Shown here piece after piece: positions 1 to 5,043 of a stretch of 19,006 nucleotides of DNA. Below the pieces are notes generated by a model, which saw only the letters and a program-made list of their open reading frames with translations, searched no databases and had not been told where the DNA came from. Both the position numbers and the translations under genes were made by a program. Origin of the DNA: CAYQAJ01 sp964415245 (GTDB lineage: Bacteria > Planctomycetota > Planctomycetia > Pirellulales > Pirellulaceae); assembly GCA_964415245.1 (NCBI GenBank), contig CAYQAJ010000077.1:1-19006 (forward strand), written 5' to 3'. The stretch's first letter is position 1; every line of letters starts with the position of its first letter.

Positions 1-46
1 GTACCTGCGTTACCACGTTGCGAATGAGTGCTTCGTCGACTTGCAT
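1..46 (-). CDS. N-terminus of a BMC aldehyde dehydrogenase (PduP/EutE-like), partial
   Basis: Only the first 15 codons lie in the window; the rest runs off the left edge. Reading leftward from the ATG at 46, the peptide is MQVDEALIRNVVTQV. This is a short amphipathic helix of the kind found at the N-terminus of BMC-targeted enzymes (encapsulation peptide), and it resembles the start of CoA-acylating aldehyde dehydrogenases. In PVM-type BMC loci the gene after ackA and a pentamer gene is normally this dehydrogenase, which would oxidise lactaldehyde to lactyl-CoA inside the shell. No convincing Shine-Dalgarno is visible. The identity rests on the peptide pattern and the conserved locus order; another BMC cargo protein is possible. 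Confidence 0.55.
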   Translation of the reverse strand, partial: MQVDEALIRNVVTQV

Positions 47-141
47 GGGGCTTGCGCGTTTCGGGGAGTGGTGGCTGTTATCTCACTTCTCACTCTGTCC
101 TGATGGGCAGCGTCGTGAGAGTTTCCAGTCGGACAAGGGCA

Positions 142-216
142 GTTGTCAGTGGTCCGTGGTCAGTTGTCGGAGGTCGACAATCCTCTTCCCGCAACTGACA
201 ACGGACTACTGACAAC
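142..216. repeat. Long inverted repeat of the TCAGTTGTC family
   Basis: The left arm at 142-166 and right arm at 192-216 are complementary over 25 bp with only two mismatches, around a 25-nt loop. Each arm is built from units like GTCAGTTG, GTCCGT and GTTGTCAG, the same units seen in several other intergenic gaps of this window. It fills the gap between the eutN-like gene and the downstream aldehyde dehydrogenase start. As RNA it would form a stable hairpin inside the operon transcript. No run of T follows it, so it is not a canonical intrinsic terminator. The remainder of the 47-247 gap shows nothing else recognisable. Confidence 0.75.
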
Positions 217-247
217 GGACAAATCCGGCATTCGTTGGTAGTTCGCG

Positions 248-568
248 CTATTCTGACCCTTCCTCGCGGCTGTACACGCACTCGTGGTCGACGTGTACGG
301 TGTCGACAAGGCCCACTACCACCGTGTCGATGGGCATGTTCTTCGTCTCGGGCGTGAGCCGGGCGCTGGAGCCTTGGGTGATCAGTACGTAGTCGCCCAC
401 GCCGGCGCCTACCGTGTCGATGGCGACGAACGTGCGGCCCGTGGTTTCGAGGTTGTTACGCTTCTTGGGTTCGAGTCGGTACGGCTCGACGACCAGCAAT
501 CTGTAGCCGACCATGGCCGACGCCTTTTGGGTCGAAACGACCGAGCCGGTCACCTTGGCGACGAACAT
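248..568 (-). CDS. BMC pentameric vertex shell protein (EutN/CcmL family, BMC-P)
   Basis: This is a 106-residue protein of the EutN/CcmL family, whose pentamers cap the vertices of the icosahedral microcompartment shell. The N-terminus MFVAKVTGSVVSTQK and the motif from DTVGAG through LITQGSSAR (residues 51-70) are the family hallmarks, followed by the conserved PIDTVVVGLVD strand. Length is normal for the family (about 85-110). Start choice: AAGGA at 580-576 lies 7 nt before the ATG. The TCAG repeat block begins immediately beyond that Shine-Dalgarno. It follows the acetate-kinase gene and precedes the aldehyde dehydrogenase. PVM loci usually carry further pentamer genes; any others here would lie outside the window. 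Confidence 0.93.
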   Translation of the reverse strand: MFVAKVTGSVVSTQKASAMVGYRLLVVEPYRLEPKKRNNLETTGRTFVAIDTVGAGVGDYVLITQGSSARLTPETKNMPIDTVVVGLVDTVHVDHECVYSREEGSE

Positions 569-580
569 GGGTTTGTCCTT

Positions 581-643
581 GGTCAGTTGTCCGTTGTCAG
601 TTGTCCGTGATAGCTGTCAGCTCTCAGCCGTCAGCTTTCAGCC
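581..643. repeat. Tandem TCAGTTGTC/TCAGCTCTCAG repeat block
   Basis: About 63 bp made of degenerate 7-11 bp units (GTCAGTTGTCCGT, then GCTGTCAGCTCTCAG, GTCAGCTTTCAGCC). It sits in the 143-bp gap between the acetate-kinase stop and the eutN-like gene, ending right at the Shine-Dalgarno of the latter. A related CTGAAAACTGAAC unit lies at 681-693. Same family as the blocks at 142-216, 1915-1945, 2766-2870 and 18231-18300. Confidence 0.7.
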
Positions 644-711
644 AATCGGTCAACGTTGAGAGTCGCCGGTGCATCTGTTACTGAAAACTGAACACTTGGT
701 ATGCCTGTTTG

Positions 712-1908
712 TTACTTTTCACTCTGCTTATGCAATAACTCTCGTGCTTGTCGGGCGACTACGATTTCTTCGTTCGTGGGGACGACCCAGATGGCGGCGC
801 GGCTGGTGGAGGAGTGAATCGCGGTCTCCCCTTTCGCCACGGCGTTCTTGGCTTCGTCGAGCTCGATGCCCAGCTCGGTCAGACCGGCGCAAACCGTCGA
901 TCGAATCCCGACGCCGTTCTCGCCGATGCCGCCGGTGAAGACGAGCACTTCGGCCCCGCCCAGCTCGACCAGCATGGCGCCGAGGTAACGTCGCACATCG
1001 CTGGTGTACACGTCGAGGGCTAACCGCGCCCGCGAGTTTCCCGCGGCGGCCGCTTCTTCCAGGTCGCGCACGTCGCCGCTTACTCCGCTTATGCCGAGCA
1101 AGCCGCTTTGGGTGGCCAGCACGTCGAGCACTTCGTCGATGGTCTTGCCGGTGCGCTCAATTACGTGCCGCAAGGCATAGGGGTCGAAGTCGCCGACGCG
1201 GTTGTTCTGCGGCACGCCCGATTGCGGGCTCATGCCCATGCTGGTGGCGGCGCTCTTGCCGCAAGAAATCGCGCACAGGCTGCTCGAACCGCCCAGGTGG
1301 AGCGAGACGACGCGCAGGTCGTCGCGATTCATGAGCTCGGCGATTCGCTGTGCGATGTAGCGATGGCTGGCACCGTGAAACCCCCACCGCTGCACCGAGT
1401 AGTCTTTCGCCCACTCGTGCGGTACGGCGTAGCGGCGGAGTCGGTCGGGAACCGTGGCGTGAAACGCCGTCTCGAAGGCCGCCACCAGCGGGATGCCTTC
1501 CAGTTTCTCCGACAACAGCCGCATGGCCGCGATGTACGGTGGATTGTGGGCCGGGGCCACGTCGCTCATCTCCTGCATCGCCGCGAGCACGTCGGGCGTC
1601 ACGCGCTGCACGCCGCTGATCCGCCCGCCGTGCACCGCCTTGAATCCGATTGCGGCCACTTCTCGGGCATCGCTAAGGCACCCACTTTCGGCGTCCGTGA
1701 GCTGCTCGAGGCACAGTCGCACGGCGGCCGCGTGGTCGGGAATATGGGCTGTTCGTTCGATCCGCCGGTCGCCGATCTGGGCCACGCACGGGCTTTCGGC
1801 GGCGCCGATGCGCTCGATGCCGCCGCGAGCAAGCTGCCGCTCGTCGCTCATGTCGAACAAGCAGTACTTGAAGCTCGTCGAGCCCAGATTGGCCACGAGG
1901 ATTTTCAT
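712..1908 (-). CDS. ackA: Acetate-kinase-family enzyme of the BMC locus (probable acyl/lactyl-phosphate kinase)
   Basis: A 398-residue ASKHA-fold kinase that transfers phosphate from an acyl-phosphate to ADP. Seen: N7 in NLGSTSFK, VHGG (92-95), FHGASH with H178, R237 in NNRVGDFDP, FTGGIGEN (324-331) and PTNEE (377-381). Length matches AckA. Compared from memory with the Methanosarcina thermophila enzyme, three normally invariant sites differ: the R91 position is K90, D148 is E146 and N211 is G207. The pocket residue L122 is A120, which should enlarge the acyl site. In PVM-type BMCs this enzyme is thought to act on lactyl-phosphate made by PduL, yielding lactate and ATP. It lies between the BMC-H and BMC-P genes. 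The ATG is preceded by TCAG-family repeats and has no visible Shine-Dalgarno. Confidence 0.93.
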   Translation of the reverse strand: MKILVANLGSTSFKYCLFDMSDERQLARGGIERIGAAESPCVAQIGDRRIERTAHIPDHAAAVRLCLEQLTDAESGCLSDAREVAAIGFKAVHGGRISGVQRVTPDVLAAMQEMSDVAPAHNPPYIAAMRLLSEKLEGIPLVAAFETAFHATVPDRLRRYAVPHEWAKDYSVQRWGFHGASHRYIAQRIAELMNRDDLRVVSLHLGGSSSLCAISCGKSAATSMGMSPQSGVPQNNRVGDFDPYALRHVIERTGKTIDEVLDVLATQSGLLGISGVSGDVRDLEEAAAAGNSRARLALDVYTSDVRRYLGAMLVELGGAEVLVFTGGIGENGVGIRSTVCAGLTELGIELDEAKNAVAKGETAIHSSTSRAAIWVVPTNEEIVVARQARELLHKQSEK

Positions 1909-1914
1909 GGCGCG

Positions 1915-1945
1915 AGTTTTCAGTTTTCAGTGGTCAGTTTTCAGT
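1915..1945. repeat. CAGTTTTCAG repeats abutting the ackA start
   Basis: Four tandem degenerate units (GAGTTTTCAG, TTTTCAG, TGGTCAG, TTTTCAGTC) begin 6 nt upstream of the ackA start codon and occupy the place where a ribosome-binding site would be. The rest of the 125-bp gap up to the BMC-H gene shows no other feature. Confidence 0.65.
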
Positions 1946-2033
1946 CGGAGAGCGACGCGAGAGACTACTCGTACTGCGGCGCGTGTTGCTCAACATTCCT
2001 CGCTCTCACGCATCACAGGCGGAGGGAGTTTGG

Positions 2034-2303
2034 CTACGACACGTAGGCGTCGAGGAGACCTTCCGCCGGTCGGGGGATGATGTGGCTGGCCACCAGTTCG
2101 CCCACTTGCGTGGCGGCGTTGGCGCCTGCCTCGACTGCCGCACGCACGCTTCCCACGTCGCCGCTGACGATCGTGGTCACATACGCGCCACCGATACCGA
2201 CGCGCTTGAGAATTTTCACGTTAGCGGCCTTGGCCATGGCGTCGGTCGCTTCGACCAACCCCACCAAGCCCTTGGTTTCGACAAGTCCGAGTGCATTTTC
2301 CAT
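2034..2303 (-). CDS. BMC-H hexameric shell protein 1
   Basis: An 89-residue single-domain BMC-H protein (pfam00936). It starts MENALGLVETKG, continues with the conserved EATDAMAKAANV helix (residues 18-29), a pore-loop segment GIGGA (36-40), the strand TTIVSGDVGSVRAAV, and ends in the conserved IIPRP. Hexamers tile the shell facets, and the loop residues line the central pore through which small substrates pass. Length is standard. AAGGA lies about 10 nt before the ATG. The second BMC-H gene is 92 bp upstream and ackA 125 bp downstream. Its pore loop differs from that of the neighbour, so the two paralogues probably do different jobs in one shell. Confidence 0.95.
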   Translation of the reverse strand: MENALGLVETKGLVGLVEATDAMAKAANVKILKRVGIGGAYVTTIVSGDVGSVRAAVEAGANAATQVGELVASHIIPRPAEGLLDAYVS

Positions 2304-2395
2304 GGTGTTCCAGTCCTTGCCGGCGGTTGCGCCGGCGGAAAAAGGCTAGCCGGCATCACTACCTCGTGTTGGAAGCCGGCCGAATCAGTCACGAG

Positions 2396-2698
2396 CTACT
2401 TTGCCGCCGCCTTCTTCGCGGGCGGAGGCAGCACGATGTCCAGGTCGTCGTGCGGACGCGGAATGACCTGCACGCTGATAATCTCGCCGACGCGGCCCGC
2501 CGCGCTGGCGCCGGCATCGGTGGCCGCTTTCACGGCGGCGACGTCGCCCGTTACGAAGGCGGTAACCAGGCCACTGCCGACCTTGTCCCAGCCCATGAAC
2601 TGCACGTTGGCCGCCTTCAACATCGCGTCGGTGGCCTCGACCAGGGCGATGAAGCCCTTGGTCTCGATCATGCCCAACGCCTCGATCGTCTTTGCCAT
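2396..2698 (-). CDS. BMC-H hexameric shell protein 2, with Lys/Ala tail
   Basis: A 100-residue BMC-H protein with the hallmark run ALGMIETKGF (residues 7-16), EATDAMLKAANV, pore-loop segment VGSGL (40-44), TGDVAAVKAATDAG and VIPRP (78-82). Past the normal fold end there is a 17-residue extension with PPPAKKAAAK at the C-terminus, absent from BMC-H 1. In related hexamers the C-terminus lies on one shell face, so the basic tail could contact cargo or lumen; that is inference. GGAG sits about 11 nt before the start. It is first of the two shell genes after pduL, separated from it by a 187-bp repeat-bearing gap. Confidence 0.95.
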   Translation of the reverse strand: MAKTIEALGMIETKGFIALVEATDAMLKAANVQFMGWDKVGSGLVTAFVTGDVAAVKAATDAGASAAGRVGEIISVQVIPRPHDDLDIVLPPPAKKAAAK

Positions 2699-2765
2699 GT
2701 TGCTTCAAACTCCGGGAGGAAAGGGAACGGGAGAAACTCTTGTGGTAGTGGTTGAATGTGTTGGT

Positions 2766-2870
2766 TGTCAGTTGTCCGTTGTCAGTTCGGAAGGCAATGC
2801 AAACGCGGGGATGTGGTGATGGTCCACGTTCCTATTTGGGCAACTGACAACGGACCACGGACAACTGACA
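2766..2870. repeat. Inverted pair of TCAGTTGTC-family repeats
   Basis: The block at 2766-2787 (units GTCAGTTGTCCGT and TTGTCAGTT) is complementary to the block at 2841-2870, which reads AACTGACAACGGAC and GGACAACTGACA. The best exact pairing is 14 bp, extendable with a bulge; about 55 nt lie between the arms. It fills most of the 187-bp gap between pduL and the first BMC-H gene, so the transcript can fold there. No terminator-like T-tract follows. Confidence 0.7.
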
Positions 2871-2885
2871 TCCTCCGGCTGACAG

Positions 2886-3626
2886 CTAATGGCTCTTGCA
2901 GCTGCACGGCGATTCCTGTTTGAGGAGCGTCACTCGCGTTGCCGCGTCGAGGTAGCAGGCGTTTCCCTCGTCGGTATCGATGTGCACTTCGAGCTTGCTG
3001 GTTTCGTCGGCCCGCACGAGCAAATCTTCCAGCACCGTGGTGCAGAAGGGAGACTCGATGCGGAGGTTCATGTGGTCGCCCTTCTTCACGCCGTAATACT
3101 CTGCGTCGCGGGAATTGATGTGCACGTGCCGCGCGGCGCGGATCACGCCCTGGTCCAGCTCGACGACTCCCTTGGGGCCGACCAGCACGCAGCCCGGCGT
3201 GCCATCGATGTTGCCGCTGTGCCGGACCGGGGCGTCGATGCCGAGCGAAATTGAATCGGTGAACGCCAACTCGACCTGGCTGAAGGGCCGCGTGGGGCCG
3301 AGCACGCGCACGGTGGGGATCATCCGCCGCCGCGGACCGACCACCATCACGGTCTCCTCGGCGGCGTAGAATCCGTCTTGATAGAGCTCGCGCATCGGCG
3401 TAAGCGTGTGCCCAGGCCCGAACAGCACCTCGACGTGCTCTTGCGAAAGGTGCACGTGCCGCGCGGAAATGTTCACGACGAGATTGGGCTTGTCGGACTC
3501 GGCCAGCTTGGCGCCATTTGCACCGTTTACGGCACTCGTCGCGCCCGCGCCGCGGGTCTGCGCCAGCACGATTTGCCGCACAATGCGTTCGACGTCGCTG
3601 CGGTCGATCGTTTGCGTCGGTGACAT
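2886..3626 (-). CDS. pduL: PduL-type phosphotransacylase with encapsulation peptide
   Basis: A 246-residue metal-dependent phosphate acyltransferase of the PduL family, unrelated to Pta. It exchanges CoA for phosphate on an acyl-CoA, regenerating CoA inside the microcompartment. Residues 7-23 (IDRSDVERIVRQIVLAQ) form an amphipathic helix typical of cargo targeting, followed by a Gly/Ala linker to about residue 45. The catalytic part shows two repeats with RHVHL (H57, H59) and ARHVHI (H167, H169), plus H215 in EVHIDTDEGNA; these histidines are the usual metal ligands. The C-terminus ends CSCKSH, an unusual Cys/His tail. It starts 15 bp after the deoR stop, so the two are probably co-transcribed. 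In this locus the expected substrate is lactyl-CoA. Confidence 0.95.
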   Translation of the reverse strand: MSPTQTIDRSDVERIVRQIVLAQTRGAGATSAVNGANGAKLAESDKPNLVVNISARHVHLSQEHVEVLFGPGHTLTPMRELYQDGFYAAEETVMVVGPRRRMIPTVRVLGPTRPFSQVELAFTDSISLGIDAPVRHSGNIDGTPGCVLVGPKGVVELDQGVIRAARHVHINSRDAEYYGVKKGDHMNLRIESPFCTTVLEDLLVRADETSKLEVHIDTDEGNACYLDAATRVTLLKQESPCSCKSH

Positions 3627-3641
3627 GGAAGTGTTGCCGCG

Positions 3642-4448
3642 TTACGCCGACTGCTGGGTTTGTTCGGTCTGACTGCCGTCGGCCGTGATGAGCTCGACGC
3701 CGGCGGCGATGATCTTCTTTCGCCACTCGGGGGCAATCTGGTCGTCGGTGACCAGCACGTCGATCTCGCCCAGCTCGCACAACAGGGCCAGGCTCGTGTG
3801 GCCGATCTTCGTGCTGTCGGCCACGACGATCACTTCGTCGGCGGCGCGCATCATGGCCCGCTCGGTCTCGACCAGCAGCAGGTTGCTGTTGAAGTAGCCG
3901 CGGTCGTTCACGCCCGCCACGCTCAGCACGGCACGACGGACGTTCAAGTCGGCAAGCATCTGGTTGGCGTAGGGACCGATCGAAACGCCGGTGCGGGCAT
4001 GCACGTAGCCGCCGATCAGCACCAGGTCGGCCGAGTCGGTGGCCGTGAACAGGTTGGCGACGGGCAGCGAGTTGGTCACCACTTGCAGCGTGCGGCCCAT
4101 GAGCGCTTGGGCCAACTCATAGGTCGTGCTGCCGCCGTCAAGCAATACCGTGTCGCCCTCTTCGATAAGTTGGGCGGCACGGCGGGCGATCTGCCGCTTC
4201 TTTTCCCACTGGGTCGATTGGCGCTGGTCGAAGTGGGGCAGCTTGGGCGAGGGGCCGGTGTAGAACGCGCCGCCGTGGGTGCGCTGCGCTGCGCCGGTTT
4301 CCTTGAGGTAGTCGAGGTCGCGGCGGATCGTCGACTCCGAGACTTGCAGCTCGCCCGCCAGGTCGGGCAGGGACGCGAACCCCTTGACCCGAACCAGTTC
4401 GAGAAGACGGCTGCGGCGCTCCTCGGCGAGCATGGGGACGGTGGACAT
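3642..4448 (-). CDS. DeoR-family transcriptional repressor of the BMC operon
   Basis: A 268-residue regulator. Residues about 8-60 form the DeoR winged helix-turn-helix (ERRSRLLELVRVKGF, then the recognition segment VSESTIRRDLDYL and the wing THGGA). The C-terminal DeoRC sensor domain carries DGGSTTYELAQAL, VVTNSLPVANLF and VVADSTKIGHTSLALL, a phosphosugar-binding fold related to sugar-phosphate isomerases. DeoR proteins usually lose DNA binding when a sugar-phosphate is present. It is the first gene of the operon, as in described PVM loci, so autoregulation and induction by a fuculose- or rhamnulose-phosphate-like effector are likely, though inferred. Start at 4448 (MSTVPM); a second ATG at 4433 is possible. 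Confidence 0.92.
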   Translation of the reverse strand: MSTVPMLAEERRSRLLELVRVKGFASLPDLAGELQVSESTIRRDLDYLKETGAAQRTHGGAFYTGPSPKLPHFDQRQSTQWEKKRQIARRAAQLIEEGDTVLLDGGSTTYELAQALMGRTLQVVTNSLPVANLFTATDSADLVLIGGYVHARTGVSIGPYANQMLADLNVRRAVLSVAGVNDRGYFNSNLLLVETERAMMRAADEVIVVADSTKIGHTSLALLCELGEIDVLVTDDQIAPEWRKKIIAAGVELITADGSQTEQTQQSA

Positions 4449-4471
4449 TGAATAAATTCGCGCGTGAATGA

Positions 4472-4490
4472 GACTGATAAGGACTGATAA
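4472..4490. promoter_or_regulatory. Direct repeat, candidate DeoR operator
   Basis: The 9-mer GACTGATAA occurs twice with a 10-bp period, about one helical turn, starting 24 bp upstream of the deoR start codon. Direct repeats in one helical phase upstream of an autoregulated repressor suggest an operator. Assignment to this regulator is inferred from position only. Confidence 0.4.
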
Positions 4491-4522
4491 TAATCACGAG
4501 TCTGACAGAAAGCAATCATATA

Positions 4523-4540
4523 GTGAAAGAAATCTATCAC
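4523..4540. promoter_or_regulatory. Imperfect palindrome GTGAAAGA..TCTATCAC, candidate operator
   Basis: An 18-bp imperfect palindrome, 14 of 18 positions symmetric, with outer arms GTGA and TCAC. It lies 75 bp upstream of deoR, between the candidate promoter and the gene. Its size suits a dimeric or tetrameric repressor; binding by the adjacent DeoR protein is a guess from context. Confidence 0.4.
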
Positions 4541-4552
4541 AGCGAGGTGCGT

Positions 4553-4568
4553 ACTGCCGTTCGGCAGT
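4553..4568. promoter_or_regulatory. Perfect 7-bp inverted repeat ACTGCCG-TT-CGGCAGT
   Basis: Perfect 7-bp arms with a 2-bp centre, about 105 bp upstream of the deoR start codon and downstream of the candidate -10 element. It could be another operator half or a small hairpin in the leader; nothing in the sequence decides between these. Confidence 0.4.
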
Positions 4569-4596
4569 CACTTTCTCATGCAACAAATGACGCAAT

Positions 4597-4628
4597 ACTA
4601 TACGGTAAAACAACTTCCGTTCTGTCAA
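4597..4628 (-). promoter_or_regulatory. Possible sigma-70 type promoter for the BMC operon
   Basis: On the minus strand a perfect -35 hexamer TTGACA (4628-4623) is followed after 20 bp by TATAGT (4602-4597). The spacing is longer than the preferred 17 bp, so this is tentative. It would give a leader of about 140 nt that contains the repeat and palindrome sites above, a layout suited to repression. Confidence 0.3.
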
Positions 4629-5043
4629 GACAGGAACGATTCCGTGCGACGATGGCTGTCAGAATCGGCCATCCCTGATCACAGCAATGCGGTCGCGCTG
4701 CCCGCCGTTTGCTGCCAGTGCTAGCCAGTCAGAGCGCAGCAAGCTTGGCAAAATAACGGGAGCACGCAGACCTTCCGGCCGATTTTCGCAGTTTGTTTCA
4801 GAAGCGGGGCAAAGATTACCGATTATCGCTCCTGCGCAGACTTTGCGGGTGCGCCGATGTCGCGTTTGCGCGGCGGCACGCTGGCCGCAGATCGTGCCGG
4901 ACTCGTTGAGACCCGGCACGCTGCCCAGGCCACTTGAGTTCGTTCACCGCATCCGCACGACGTATCCGTTGCCTTAGACGGATGGGGGCGTCGCATTTTG
5001 GTTCACAATTATGCCTAGCGACTACTGTCGAGTTCGCACAAAG

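Larger units (their letters stand above)
4449..5043. other. Divergent intergenic region between deoR and the secretin gene
   Basis: This 595-bp stretch separates two divergent genes. The half near deoR is AT-richer and holds the repeat and palindrome sites listed separately. The half near the secretin (about 4680-5010) is GC-rich and contains open frames with no recognisable protein, so I treat it as noncoding. An imperfect palindrome lies at 4618-4638 (CGTTCTGTC, AA, GACAGGAACG). No clear promoter for the secretin gene could be picked out. Confidence 0.6.

Noticed and set aside
142..216. Intrinsic terminator at the long inverted repeat
   Set aside because: The stem is long but not GC-clamped and no T-tract follows on either strand.
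581..643. CRISPR array
   Set aside because: Units are 7-11 bp and degenerate with no spacers, and no cas gene is present.
1108..2046. 312-codon plus-strand frame opposite ackA
   Set aside because: Shadow of the acetate-kinase gene; His/Arg/Gly-rich with no domain.
2782..3780. 332-codon minus-strand frame overlapping pduL
   Set aside because: Arg/Ala/His-rich translation in the wrong frame of pduL; pduL itself has all family motifs.
3660..4451. 263-codon plus-strand frame opposite deoR
   Set aside because: Mirror frame of the regulator gene with no protein-like pattern.
4687..4977. 96-codon plus-strand open frame in the gap before the secretin
   Set aside because: Arg/Pro/Ser-rich composition, no Shine-Dalgarno and no recognisable motif; an overlapping minus-strand frame is equally open.
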